This document shows positions 1 to 12,200 of a stretch of 64,000 nt of DNA, piece by piece. The translations under genes and the position numbers were made by a program. The first letter of the stretch is position 1, and every line of letters begins with the position of its first letter. The notes under the pieces were generated by a model, which ran no database searches, was not told where the DNA came from, and was given only the letters and a program-made list of their open reading frames with translations. Source of the stretch: Chlorella sorokiniana (taxonomy: Eukaryota; Chlorophyta; Trebouxiophyceae; Chlorellales; Chlorellaceae); NCBI GenBank assembly GCA_025917655.1, contig CP084613.1, forward strand, positions 3,474,001-3,538,000, given 5' to 3'.

Positions 1-904
1 CGCCCTGCGAGCGGGCCGTGCCGCGGGGTCGTCGCCGCGTGCGGCCGCCCGGGCGTGGCCTGCTGCAGCTGTGCGATGTACTGGAAGAACTTCTGCTGGG
101 CCAGGGCCAGCAGGCGCAGCGAGTTGCTGTGCAGCCAGTCTCGGGCCAGCGCCTTGGACTCCGCCAGCCAGCGGTCGACGAGCGGCTCGTAGCGCGCCAC
201 CGCCGGCTGCGCCCAGCGCGCCCACACGCGCTGGCTGCCCTCCAGCTCGTTGCACCACAGGTACAGCGCCAGCACCAGCTTGGCCTCGTAGTACAGCGGC
301 AGCCAGAAGAGGAAGGTGTCGGCCAGGGGCTGCACCGCGGTGAACACAGCCATCAGCGCCCTGCGCGTGGGGAGCGGAGGGAGGGGACGCGGTTGGGCTC
401 AGAAAGCAGCCTGGTCCGTGCGCCGCGATGGCATCCTCGGCTCGCCCCAGCTCGCAGCATTGCATGCGCGACCGGCGGGCAGGCGCGCACCAGTAGCAGC
501 ACCAGTGGCGCAGGAGTGTGTCGTTGGTGCGCGTGGCCGGCAGCTGCACCACCTTGTACGTTTTGTAGGCAGGGTAAGCATAGCCCAGCACCAGCCTGGG
601 CAGCAGGAGGAAAAGGGAAGTTCAGCCAGAAATTCAGACAGCCGGGCCGTCAGCGCCTGCGCCGTGTTACACGGGTGGCGGCGCTGTGTCGCAGCCGCGG
701 TCAGCAACCGTTGAGGCCGGGCTGGGCGCACGCAGAGAAAGCAAAGAGATGAGCCGGCGACTGTGCAGGTCCCAAGTATCCGCAAGAGCGCGAACTCTAT
801 GTGTGGATTCTTGATTGCGGCCGGGGCCTGGGCTGGCGACTCTGCGGGCGCAGCCTGCATTCAACTACTCACAGTGCTATTTTGGACATGAAGTCGCCCA
901 GCAT
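1..904 (-). CDS. HVA22/REEP (TB2/DP1) family ER membrane-shaping protein, 3' end cut by window edge
   Basis: Exons on the minus strand read 904-873, 595-491 and 360 to the left edge, all with GT-AG borders; the second junction splits a Trp codon. The start MLGDFMSKIALLVLGYAYPA closely matches plant HVA22-i/j/k N-termini. It continues with the family signature YPAYKTYK, a second hydrophobic hairpin, then FWLPLYYEAKLVLALYLW and a long amphipathic C-terminal part containing LLALAQQKFFQYIAQLQQ. Members of this family insert as hairpins in the ER, curve tubules and act in ER-phagy and vesicle traffic. The C-terminal tail continues beyond base 1. The 32-nt first coding exon is short but its donor (GTGAGT) is perfect. 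The family is certain; the precise subgroup is inferred. Confidence 0.85.
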
Positions 905-1629
905 GACTGCGCAGCAGGGCTACGCCAAAAAACGCTACCCCAGATGCGCCGGGTCTCGGCCTTCTCCCTTCCCAGCCAGCGTGCGCTAGTTGTAGCCGAA
1001 CGTACGAGGGATGACAGTTTCTGAACTGCAGGCCTTTGGCTGAGGAGCGAAGTCTTCATGCAGGGCGCCACAGCGGGTCGCAGCGGCAGCCTGGCCGCTG
1101 CCCTTGATTGGGACGCCTTGATTGGGTTTCCCCTCCCCTGCATGCCACCGCGGCCCTGATCCTAAGGTCTAGGCAGTGACATGAACTTTAAATGCTCCTG
1201 TGACCGCCGACCTGCTCAAACCTGTAGTGCTGTCATTCCTGCCTCGCGGTCTCTCGTTGCTCGTGTGCGTGTGCAGAAAGCGGGATGTTTGCAGGCTATG
1301 CGTTCAAGGTCATCAACAAGCAAAACTATCAGCGGGCCTGGTGGTCAGTAGAGAAAGCAGGAACAAACTGATCGTCAGGAGCTGGTCAGAAAGTGGGGCC
1401 ACGTTGCGGGTGCGCGGCAGCGCTCCGCTATCGCGGTCAGTCAGCGGCAAGCACAAGTGTGGATGGGTACCTTCAACGAAATGGGCCAGGCTGTGGCGGA
1501 AATGGAGATATGTGGAGGGGTGCGTGGCTGGGAGGCTCCGGGATGCAGGGAGCGTGTGCAGCAGCAGCGCGGGCGCCCAGCAAGGCGAGCAGCAATGGGA
1601 GTGAGGCGACCAAGGCGGGTAGAGGCTCC
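905..1629. other. intergenic, upstream of HVA22-like and downstream of the CBP60-like gene
   Basis: About 725 bases with no convincing coding exon on either strand. It should hold the promoter and 5' UTR of the HVA22-like gene and the 3' UTR of the CBP60-like gene. Open frames here lack homology and splice logic. Confidence 0.5.
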
Positions 1630-4600
1630 TCACGACGCTTTGCGCTTGGAGGCGTCAAGCGGCCGTCTTGCCCCTCCCCGCCACCCGCCTCGCCCGCAAC
1701 GCCATCCCTCTTCTCGCATTGGCAGCGCCGCCTGCCGACGGTGCCGCGTGCTCGCGCGCCGCGGCCGCAGCGGCGGCCAGCGCGGCTGCTGCTGCGCTGG
1801 GCTGCCGCGCTGCGGGCGGCAGGCTGGCCCCGTGCCCCCGGCCCTCTCCATCTGCATGATTGCCGCCGCCATCATTTCGTCCGACATGTTCAGGCTCTCC
1901 AGCTTGCCGATGTTGAAGGAGGGGGCACGCGCGGCGCCCGCCAGCAGCCCCTCGTGATTGAGGAAGGAGGTTTGGGCCAGCAGCTCCCCCAGTTCGCCGC
2001 TCATCATGCCCTGCAGCGGGCCGGGGGCGCGCAGGGGGCACTCAAGGCAGCAGCGGCATCAAACTCCTGCACGGCAGTGCCTCCGTCCCCGCCACCCCAA
2101 ACCATCCCGGGAGCGCCGCTTGCGGCCCGCTTTCATACCCCGCTCTGGCTGTGCCAGGCACAGGCCACCCAGCTGGCCTGGATGCTGGGGGTGGAGGCGG
2201 GCGAGGACCTCACCGGCGGCAGGCTGGGGAAGTTGGTGAGGCCCGCCAGCTGCGGCAGGCGCGACAGGTCCCCGCCCAACAGGTTGCTCAGGCTGGCCAG
2301 GTTGAAAGAGGCGTGGGCGGCCAGCGGGCCGGGCCCGCCGCCAGCCGCCTCCGGCGGCCGGCTGGCCATGGGCTGCGGCGGGGGCAGGTTGCTCGCGGCG
2401 GCAAAGGGCGTGGAGCTGCCGCCGCCGCCGCTGCTCATGGCGGGCGGCGGCGCAGCTCCAGCCTGCGCGGCAGGCGCCGCAAACGCCGACGCCTGGCCCG
2501 ACATGCCTGTTGGAGGGGGCGGGCGTCCAGGACTTCAGTGCAGCAGGCTCATCCACACGCGATGGCAGCTGGCGCAGCAAGCGCAAAGAGGCAGCAGGGG
2601 CACAGCTGCAACCATGGCACCCGCTCCGTTCCCACCTGGCAGCAGCGGGTTCATGGCGGTTGGGTTTCCCTGACCTCCCGCAGCTGCAGGGCGAGCGCAA
2701 CAGCATGGCGGCGGTCAGCGGCCGGCCAGCCGCAGGCAGCGGTTCAGGGGCGGACAAGGGTGCAGCGCACGCTGCTGCTGGCTCGCGCAGCGCCGGGCTG
2801 CGCAGCCAGCGGCGGCCGCGCCTCACCCCGTGCAAGAAAGGCGACATGGCCTGCAGCAGCGCATCGTTGCTCATGCCACCCGCCCCGCGCCAATGAAGGC
2901 CGACGCCAGCGCGGGGTTGAGCGCCGCGGCGGCTGCGGCGGCCGACGGCATCGGCGGCACGGGCGGCGATGGCACCGGCGCCGGCGCAAAGGCGGGGGCG
3001 GGCTGTGCCAGCGAGGCGGGGAGCGCGGGCAGGGCGGGGCCGCCGCCGTTGCCCAGCTGCTCCGAGGGCAGGGGCAGGGCTGCCGCGTCCAGGGCCCCCG
3101 TTGTGAGGAACTGCTCCGAGTCGACGGGGTAGATGGCCCAGCCGGGGGTGGCCCTGCTGCCACCAGGCCGCCACCGCCTGCGGCTGCAGCTGCCGCACCT
3201 GCGACGGTGGCGAGCAACGGCAGCGGCGGAGCGTGGCGCAACGTGCGGGGGCCAACCACGGCGGCGGTGTGCGGCAAGGCGCATCTTCCACCCGACCCCC
3301 CCCCCGCCCCACTCCCACCTGGTCCCGCTGCGCCGGGGTCTGCTGCGCCATCAGCGTCGCCTCCATCGTGGTCTGGGCCCCCTCCTGCGCCTTCTTGGTC
3401 AGCAGCCCTGCAGGCAGAGGGGCGGGGAGGGGCGGCGGTGGAGGGGGGCACACCGTCACAGCGTGCAGGCTGGCCAGCCAAAGCGAGCGCGCTGCAGCCC
3501 GGGCTTTGTTGGGGCGGAGGGTGCTGCGCCTCACCCACGGGCCTGTCCAGGTCCACGTCCCCCAGGCGGCAGGTGAACAGCAGGCCCACCTCCATGTTGG
3601 CCTTGTCGGCGTACCTGAAGGGGGGGGCGAGGGGGGAGGTTTGGAGGGTCACCAGCCCTGGGCTGCGGCAGCCGCACGCGGTGCGGTCCGGGGAGCGGGG
3701 GGAATGCCGCAATGCTCCGCGGGCGGGCCCCCACCCCCACCGCTCAATGGCCCCACCCAACCACCGCATGTTCGCACCAGATACGCATGCGGTTGTCGGC
3801 GACCACAGCGCGCATGGCGTGGTCGCGCGCCTCCTCCCACTTCTCCTTGCTCAGCTTCAGCACCTGCTGCAGCTTCTGACGCAGGTGCCCGTCCGCCTCA
3901 GCCAACAGCGCCAGCTTGCGGAACTCGCCAACTGCGGGCGACACAGCGGGGCGGTGGGGGATGGGGCAGGCGGTGCGTCTTTGGGGGGTGTGCGCGTTTT
4001 TGTGGGGGGGGGGGCGTCCGAGCAACACGGCTGGCCAGTGTCAGAGAGGCTCGACCTCCGCAGCCAGCGCCTTGCCTTGCCAACGCAGCCAGCCCTCCAC
4101 AGCACCGCCCGCGCATGACCCTGGTGCGCAGGCATGCAAGCAGGCTGGGGCGGGCGGCCCCCACCCACCCTTGTTGATGCGGTTGTCCGGGACGGCGATG
4201 TCGATGCCGGCGGCCAGGGCGGAGCCGTGGATGTCCTGCAGCTTCTTCACCGTCTCCTTGCCCATGTGCTCCAACTTGGAGATGTGGTCGTCCACGTTCG
4301 GGATCTCCACCTGGCAGCGGGCACAGGCGCGGGCAGGCAGCAGGGCAGCGAGTGATGGGGCGCCCGGCGGGCGAGCAGGAAGTCCGCCGCAGGCACGCGG
4401 TGTGCCTGGGGAATCGCCAAAGGCTGGGCTGTCAAAGGTGGACCTGGTACGCTCGGCGCCGCCGCCCCCCCAACCTCCCCACCATACACACACGCACACA
4501 CAAAGCCCCACCTTGCCGGCGGTGCGGGTGCGGCGCGTGGCCACCACAAAGCCCTCCGACACCGCGTGGCGGACGTTGATGGGCTGCCCACGCAGGTGCA

Positions 4601-6458
4601 CGGCGCGCACCAGCAGGCGGAACGGCGGCTTGCGCCCGACAGCATCGCCTCGGAAGAGTCTGCGGCCAGGCAAAGAAGTGGGAGAGCAGGCGGTTGGCTG
4701 GGTGCAGGGATGCGGCGCAAGGCTGGGCAAGCTGCAACAACCAGTGTGCCGAGACAGACCAGACCCCAACTCAAGCACCGGCTTGAAAGAGGCGGAGGGC
4801 AGGCGGCGCAAGTGTTTCGTGCTTCCCCACGCTGCCTCCTCGCGCACCCGAGACGTGGAGCTCCGGCAGCACAGCCACCCCCTTGTTCAGCGACACTTGG
4901 ACCTTGGAGTTGGCGTTGTGGGTGCCGCCTGGAGGGTGCAGGGGGTGCAGGGGAGCAGGCCAAGGCGTCAGGGACTGCAAGCTCTTTACAGAGGCGACGA
5001 GCCACCAGCGGCGCCACCGCAGGCCTGCTGCCCCTCAACAAAGGCCTTGCCAACCACGCACGGCCGCCCTGCCCCCACCCACCCGGCCCCGTCTGCAGCA
5101 GCGCCTGGGCCTTGTTGTTGAGCAGCAGCGCACAGGCCTCCAGGTCCTCCTCCCGCTCCTCCCCCGCATCCACCACCTTGGCGTCGTACGCGTTGCCGTC
5201 CAGCACACACATCTGGTTGGTTGTGGGCGCGGGCAGGGGGTGGGGGTGCGGGTGAGGTGTATGGTTGGGGAGGTGAGAGGTCGCATGGGTGACAAGGTCT
5301 GGTTGTGGGCGGCTTCATGGAGCGCTGCAGGCGCTGGGGACGCAGCCGGGGCTGGACCAGCCCCCCCCATGCCCCCCACACCTCCAGGCATATATCCGCC
5401 AGCTCCTCCTGAATGGGCTGCCCTGTGGCGCGGTCGATCAGCTCCACGCGGATCGGGCGTCGCACTTGGCCTGCAGCAGGGGGGCGCAGGGGCGCAAGCT
5501 GAGGCACGGGGCCGGCAGACGCCGGGTCCCCAAACAGCCAGGCCGGCAGCAGATGGGCCCGGCGGCAGCCCAGCGCGTGTGCGCCGTGTGCTGGCTGGGG
5601 CGCCGCTGTCGTGGTCGGGGCCGCCCGGGGCGCGATGGGCCCAGGAGCGGGGCCCCACCTTGAGCACGTCGTTGACCAGGTACTTGGGGGCAAAGTTGAC
5701 GGAGCAGCGGCGGTGCGGGTTGTGCTCGCACAGCACACACTGCGCATCCAGGCAGCCCAGGCTCCTGCGATGAGGGGGAGAGGGGCCGGGCCGGAGCAGC
5801 AGGGTGGGCAGCGCGGTGGCAGCGGTGTTACCGCTCCCGCACTTGTCGGGAAGCTGTGCCATGGGTGGGCGGGCGCGGCAGATTCCTTCGTGCAGCGCCG
5901 CCACCTCACGCTGCCACCCTCCGACAGCCTGCCCTGCCCTGCCCTGCCCTGCTGCCTCTTCCGCAAGCCTGCTGCCCCAGCGCCAGCGCTCACAGGCAGT
6001 CGTGGCGGAAGACCAGCTGCAGGTCGCGCTGCTCCAGCGACACGCCAGAGTAATCGGGGGCAGCGCGGCGATGCAGTCCAGCGCTGCCTGCTGCACCACC
6101 GCAGGCGCCACCGTAGGGTTCAGCCGTGTGGCAAACACCTGCGCAAACTGCAGGATCCGGGCGCGCACATACTCCTGCAGGCAGAGGGAGGGGAGGGCGC
6201 AACGGGTGGGTGGCAGGGCAAGGCGGACGGCGGTGGCTGCAGAGCCCCTGCCGCGCAGCTGCCAAGGAAGGAGGCTGTACTCCGCCTCCCTTGCAGCGAC
6301 TTAAACTGCACTTTGCAGCGGCCCAGACCCAGTCCACACGAACAGCGGTCCCCGCGATGGCTCGCAAGCCACCTCATTCAACGCACCTCCTGGACGCGTG
6401 GGGAGACTCCGTGCAGCTCATGTGGCACCCTCACCCCCTTCCTTTCATCTGTGGCCAT
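1630..6458 (-). CDS. CBP60-like calmodulin-binding transcription factor
   Basis: About 14 exons on the minus strand. It starts at 6458 (MATDERKGVRVPHELHGVSP; exon 6458-6387), then 6174-5994, 5764-5659, 5470-5382, 5212-5083, 4928 to about 4850, 4659-4512, 4310-4169, 3931 to about 3781, 3617 to about 3533, about 3405-3321, and low-complexity 3' exons to about 1630-1655. The order of motifs is that of plant CBP60/SARD1 proteins: RDLQLVF; IRVELIDRATGQPI; VQVSLNKGVAVLPELHVSD; PFRLLVRAV; VSEGFVV; ISKLEHMGKETVKKL; then LSKEKWEEARDHAMRAV and YADKANMEVGLLF. That covers the immunoglobulin-like DNA-binding core, central helical domain and C-terminal domain. A Cys-rich stretch CVLCEHNPHRRC sits inside the core and is not typical. 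The tail (2141-3240) is rich in Ala, Pro and Gly. Frameshifts are needed near 6056, 5454, 4636 and in the tail, so the stop is uncertain. Plant members bind calmodulin and activate defence and development genes; the role here is unknown. Confidence 0.75.
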
Positions 6459-7066
6459 TGTGGCAAGCCCAGAGGCTCCCAGCGACGGCGCTGTCACCAG
6501 GCTGTCAGCCCGCAGTGGGGGTCTCCACCCGGGCACAAATTGAATGCTGATGCGCCCTATATGTCTCCCCAGTCGGGGCAACGCACCAAACTCTCGCCGC
6601 GGGTCGATCTGGCTGGCACGGCTGCAGGGCAGAGGAGCCTGGCCCCCAGCAAACAAGCAGGCGCCCAAATGCGCCCCTTCGCGAAGAAACACGAAGGCAG
6701 GGTGGGGGCGCTGTCAAGAAGGTGGCCTCGCTGGCGACCACATGACAGAGGAAAGGCGCAAAAGAAGGAACCAAAGGACCATGCAATGCGAGTGCTATCG
6801 ATACTTTGCTCTGCCGGAGTCCGGCGAGGGCTTTCAGGGCATCAGGGAGGAAGTGGAAATGGGAAGGGGCGAGGTGAGGCGGCGGTCAGAGTTGGTTCAA
6901 AGCTTTCGCGCTTGCAGTGATAATTCTGATGTGGTCGATACGTCGGAAAAGTTGATTCATGCGCCACGGCGCGTTCCGATCGATCAGCGTTGTCTAGCAC
7001 GCTTACAAGCAGCTTAACAAGCTTGACGCATACTGTTAGTTAAGATACAACGGTTTGAATGCGTCG
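6459..7066. promoter_or_regulatory. divergent intergenic region between CBP60-like and GID8 genes
   Basis: About 600 bases between two divergent starts. The part next to GID8 (6900-7060) is clearly richer in A+T than the genes around it, as expected of a promoter. No coding exon is supported. Confidence 0.45.
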
Positions 7067-8710
7067 ATGGGCATCCAGGCAGCATCAACCCCAAGCATTT
7101 GCGTCACGGCGGTAGCATTTGCGTCACGCCGGTGGTGTGCAATGAGCACCAGCAATTTGCCCCTCCAGGACATCTTCTTTCGAGTTGCTCGCGCGCACAT
7201 TTTGCTCGCCACTGCTCTCAGTTTGCTGTCAAGGCTCCTGCGCCCCTGTGCAGTCGAACAACAAGAAGCGCATCAGCGCAGAGGAGTGGCAGCGCAGGCT
7301 GCGCGACGTGCGCATACGCAAGGAAGACATGAACCGAGTGGTCATGAATTTCTTGGTGACAGAGGTGCGCGAGGTCAGGGATTTTGCGGGGCAGAAGCAT
7401 GATAAGCTGGTGTTGCCGAAGCTTTATTGCAAGCTGGACTGCAACCCGGCACTGACATCAAACTTGCAAAGGCAGCAGCAGGCGCTGGCGTGGCGAGGTC
7501 GGCACCGTTCAGCAATGTGCCCGTGTGGCTCTTCTTCACTGTCTGCCTGTCCCCTGTCCTGCCAGGGCTACGTGGATGCGGCCCGCGTGTTTGAGCGGGA
7601 ATCGGGGACCGCCCCTGGGGTGGACCTGGACCAAATCACCGACCGCATGAACATTCGCAAGGCGGTGCAGAGAGGCGATGTTGAGCAGGTGGGCTGGCAG
7701 CGACACGCCGTGCCGCTCAGGCTCCAACATCGAGCCCAAGGGTTTTCCAAGCCACCGGATGGCTGGTTGGCTGGGTGCCCATCTCCTGCAGGCCAAGGTC
7801 TTTGCCAGCTCCTGCCGTGTCACGTGCATACGACATGCCTCCATGCCCCACGCGTGCGTGTCCCGTTGCAGGCGATAGAACAGGTGAACGACCTGGACCC
7901 CGAGATCTTGGAAGAGCAGCAGGAGCTGTTCTTCCACCTGCAGCAGCAGCGCCTCATCGAGCTCATACGGCAGGGCCAGCTGCAGGAAGCGCTGGAGTTT
8001 GCGCAGGTGTGGGGCGCAGCGCTGTGAAGCCGTTCCAAGAGCAAGAGTTGAGGACATGTTTTAGAGTACGGCAGTGCCGAGTCCACGCACACCTCTTACT
8101 GTAAGCGCCTGCCCCCGTCGACCCGCTTGCCCTGTGCAGGAGTACTTGGCGCCGCGAGGGGAGGACCGCCCTGAGCTGTTGGAGGAGCTCGGTGCGCTGC
8201 GGCCTCATGCCAAGACGCCGCGCTTTTCGTTGTGCACCGCCTGTGTGGAGAGTATGTGCTGCTTGTAAGCCTGCATCTGATTTTTTTTTCATGCTGCGTC
8301 ACTGGATTTGCCGCCGGTTGCAGAGCGCACGGTGGCGCTGTTGGTGTTTGAGGATTTGAAGAGCAGCCCGCTGGCCGACCTGATGGATGTGGCCCAGCGG
8401 CAGAAGACGGCCAGCGAGCTGAATGCGGCCATCCTGGCCAGCCAGTCGCAGGCAAGCTGGGTCGGAAGTTCTTTGGGAGGTGCCGGACCATGTGCGTATA
8501 CTCACCTGCCATGAGGCGATGCAGCTGGCTGCCGCTTGCCAGGAGCGCTTCCTGAACTTGCCGTGTTGTGTGCAGGAAGCTGAGCCTAAGCTTCCGAACC
8601 TGCTCAAGCTGCTCATCTGGGCTCAGAAGCAACTGGACGAGAAGGCTCTGTACCCAAGGATAGACAACTTGGTGACCGCTGAGCTGGTGGAGCCGGCCCC
8701 TGACGACTGA
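7067..8710 (+). CDS. GID8: GID8, scaffold subunit of the GID/CTLH E3 ubiquitin ligase
   Basis: Exons 7254-7364, 7566-7688, 7872-8006, 8140-8191, 8324-8451 and 8576-8710 join in frame. The product matches plant GID8 almost along its whole length: KRISAEEWQRRLRDVRIRKE, then a LisH motif (MNFLVTEGYVDAARVFERES), a CTLH segment around VNDLDPEILEEQQELFFHLQ, and a CRA domain containing LIELIRQGQLQEALEFAQ and LLKLLIWAQKQLDEKALYP. GID8 bridges the substrate-receptor and RING modules of the ligase, in cytosol and nucleus. The intron after 8451 has a GC donor (CAG|GCAAGC), forced by the conserved SQSQ-EAEPKLP junction. The first coding exon is uncertain: an ATG at 7067 with a donor at 7112 keeps phase and lies inside a 20-bp tandem repeat. 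The core identification is firm. Confidence 0.88.
7094..7133 (+). repeat. 20-bp tandem repeat, two copies, with TGCGTCA motifs
   Basis: AGCATTTGCGTCACGGCGGT (7094-7113) is followed directly by a copy with one G-to-C change (7114-7133). Each unit contains TGCGTCA, whose complement holds the TGACG core bound by plant bZIP factors, and each ends in a possible GT splice donor for the first GID8 intron. Confidence 0.8.
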
Positions 8711-9204
8711 CCTGCCGGCAGTGCCGCCAGCTGCCTTCAGGAGGGACACCCTACCTGATTCGCATTCCCCCTTCCCTCATGTACCTTACATGTACAATAG
8801 ACTGCCGGGGCGGTTTCTTACATGCGGAATGACTCCGGGTTTGCCTGCTTCAAGAAGCTGCTGGCGCCAACTGGAGACGGCTGGAAAGGCACTCGACACC
8901 CCGCTCGTGCATTTCTGGCTGAGAAACGAGCCGAGTATTTTTCATTTCTGTTCAATTGACGGTCGTTCAGCTGTACGGCGAGAACACAGGGCCTCGAGGC
9001 GAGTACAAGCTTCTCAACACGACCACAGTTGCCGGCCAACGCATGGACAAGAGCTCAACGCACATGCACCTGGCTCGTGAGTCTGCTGCAATACCGCCGG
9101 CCCTGCCTGTGAGCTCATTACCGAGATCGCTATTTCGCGTTCACACACACTTGCCCCCTCCCCTTGCGATCCTAGATGCAGGTCAAGCAACGAGAACATT
9201 TAGG
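8711..9204. other. intergenic between GID8 and ClpB
   Basis: About 490 bases holding the GID8 3' UTR and the ClpB promoter/5' UTR. No exon is seen and no clear TGTAA signal was found close to the GID8 stop. Confidence 0.45.
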
Positions 9205-12200
9205 ATGATAGCCCGCACAGCCGCCCCGCGCCTCTCTGCAGCTCGCAGCGGCGGCGCCACCGCGGCGGCGGCTGTGCCGCGGCTCCCAGCAGCTGCCACC
9301 CTTTCAACTAGCAGCGGCTTTCGGCGGTTCAGTACCCTGCCAGCTGCAGCTGTGGCCACCAGCAACCTTTGGCACAGCAGCAGCTTCAGCCAGCATGCAT
9401 TGGCAGCCCCCAGGTGCGCCCATGGGGGAGCGTGGTGGCGTCCGCAATGACAGCCCCACGTTAGCACCGTTGCTGACACATTGGGCAGCTCGGACCAGCT
9501 TGTTGTTAATGCCAATTGATTTGCTCCCCCGCTACGCAGGCTGCCCGGCCAACGGCAGCAGGTGCGCACGTACGCGCAGGCACAGCAGGGAGGCGGGAAG
9601 CGCATCAGCCAAAACGACTTCACCGGTGCGCTGGGGGTGGGATGGCGCGGCAGAGCGTGCTGCAGCAGACGGGAAGTGTGCAACAGGGCAGATTTGGTCT
9701 GCTCTGCATGGGCAGCTCCTTTGGCAGCATTGTCGGCGCCCGCCGGGTGCCAGCCCAACAGCCGTGGCTGCCTCATCCGGCCTGCCGCCTCGCCCGCCCC
9801 GCTGCCGCAGAGAAGGCGTGGGAGGCCATCATCTCTGCCCCCGAGGTGGCCCGCGGCTACAGCCAGCAGATCGTGGAGACGGAGCACCTGTTCAAGGCGC
9901 TGCTGGAGCAGCCCGCGGGGCTGGCCCGCCGCATCCTGTCCAAGGCGGGGGCCAACCCCACCCACGTGCTGGACCGCGTGGACGCCTTCATCCGCCGTCA
10001 GCCCCGCGTGTCGGGCCAGTACGAGCAGATCCTGGGGCGGTCGCTCGAGGCGCTGGTGAACCGGGCGGAGGAGCTGAAGGCCAAGTGGGGGGACCAGTAT
10101 GTCAGCGTGGAGGAGCTGGTGGCGGCGCTGGCAGACGACGCGCGCTCGGCGAGTCGCTCTTCCGCGAGGTGGGGCTGCCCCGGGAGCGGCTGGAAGAAAT
10201 CATCCAGGAGATTCGCGGCGGCAAGACGTGAGTGGCGGCAGCGCGCGCGCATGTGTGTTGGGATCTGCAGCCGGGGGTCGAAACCTGAGGTGGCTTGGGG
10301 CGCGATGTCAGAACTCGAGAGCCTGTCACCAACGTGGCGGGCTGGTCCAGCTCAGCCCGCACTCCACAGCGAGCGCAGCGCTGCGACTGTTGAGCTGCCG
10401 AGCTGGCCCCCTGCTTGATTCCCTGCCCTCCAAGCACCCCCGGCCCCCGCTCCCCCCCTTTGCCCTGCAGCGTGACCGACCAGAACCCGGAGGGCAAGTA
10501 CGAGGCGCTTGCCAAGTACGGGCGGGACCTGACGCAGGCAGCCCGCGAGGGCAAGCTGGACCCAGTCATTGGCAGGTGCGCGGTCTGGCCGCGCCCGGCC
10601 TGCCTGCTGGTTGACTTGGCGACGGGAAAGCATCCGCGCCTGATGCTCATGGCGCGTTTGAGCCACGCCGCCTGCCGCATGCTGCCCGCTGCAAGCGTGT
10701 GAGTCCCTCCTGGCGCCCTCCCCTGTTCCGCCCTGCAGGGACGACGAGGTGCGTCGGTGCATCCAGATCCTGTCCCGCCGCACCAAGAACAACCCAGTGC
10801 TGATCGGCGAGCCTGGCGTGGGCAAGACGGCGGTGGCGGAGGGGCTGGCGCAGCGCATCGTGGCGGGGGACGTGCCCGCCTCCCTGCAGGGCCGCGCGCT
10901 CATTGCGCTGGACATTGGCGCGCTGGTGGCGGGGGCCAAGTACCGCGGCGAATTTGAGGAGCGGCTCAAGTCGGTGATCAAGGAGGTGCAGGACTCGCAG
11001 GGCCAGATTGTGCTCTTCATCGACGGTGTGTGGGCCCTGGGGGTTGGGGGGTGGGGGTGGCTGTGGTTCCAAGTGTCGGCAGAGGGTGAAGCACGTGCGC
11101 TTGCTGACACATGCAGAGGTTGCTTTGGTAAACAGATGGATAAACCACGGCTGCTGGCAGGCCCATCCCTTGTGGCTCCCCCCCACCCACCCACACACCT
11201 CCCCCGCGCAGAGATCCACAACATTGTGGGGGCGGGCAAGAGCGACGGCGCCATGGACGCCTCCAACCTGCTCAAGCCCATGCTGGCGCGCGGGGAGCTG
11301 CGCTGCATCGGCGCCACCACGCTGGACGAGTACAGGCAGTACATTGAGAAGGACCCCGCGCTGGAGCGGTGAGCGGCTTGCGGCAGCTGTGCAGGATGCG
11401 CCGCTCGCGAGCGTTTGCCAGCAGTGGGGTGGAGGCGATGGGTGCATGGGAAATCCTGTCATCTTGCATCTGTCTCGCATTTCCCTCAATATACCCCCCC
11501 CCACACACACACACACACACTCCATCCTCCACCCGGCTGCAGCCGCTTCCAGCAGGTGTACGTGGACCAGCCCAGCGTGACCGACACCATCTCCATCCTG
11601 CGCGGGCTGCGCGAGCGCTACGAGCTGCACCACGGCGTCAAGATCAGCGACTCGGCGCTGGTGGAGGCGGCGGTGCTGTCCGACCGATACATCGCCGACC
11701 GCTTCCTGCCGGGTGAGGACCTGGGCCTGCGGCTGGGCCTGGGCCCGGGGCTGGGGCGCTCGCCTTGTGGGCGCATGCCAGCGCCTTGCGGGGCGGAGGG
11801 GGTATTGTCAGCGTCCGATGCCCGTGGTGGGACGGCCGTGCTTTCGTTGGCGCGGCGGCAAGGAGTTTCCCATTCGCGGCTGCACGGCGGCCCCCCCCCC
11901 CACACACACACACATACCCACACACACACAAACACACACACCGCTGTTGCACGTTGGCCACAAGGGCCCCCAATGTGCCCCCTCCTGCTGCCCTGCCTCC
12001 AGACAAGGCCATTGACCTGGTGGACGAGGCGGCGGCCAAGCTGAAGATGGAGATCACCAGCAAGCCCCTGGCGCTGGACGAGGTGGACCGCAAGGTGCTG
12101 CAGCTGGAGATGGAGCGGCTGAGCCTGGTGAAGGCGGCGGACACGGACCGCGGCGCGCGCCAGCGCCTCGCGGGGCTGGACGCGCAGCTGGCGGCGCTGA

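Noticed and set aside
1393-4118. Long plus-strand open frames overlapping the CBP60-like gene (1393-2673, 2151-4118)
   Set aside because: They are GC-driven shadows of the minus-strand exons: Arg/Gly/Ala-rich, without homology, and running across clear splice sites.
3744-5770. First idea that this gene is a STAT- or CudA-like factor
   Set aside because: The order of blocks through EKWEEARDHA and YADKANMEVGLLF fits CBP60 much better.
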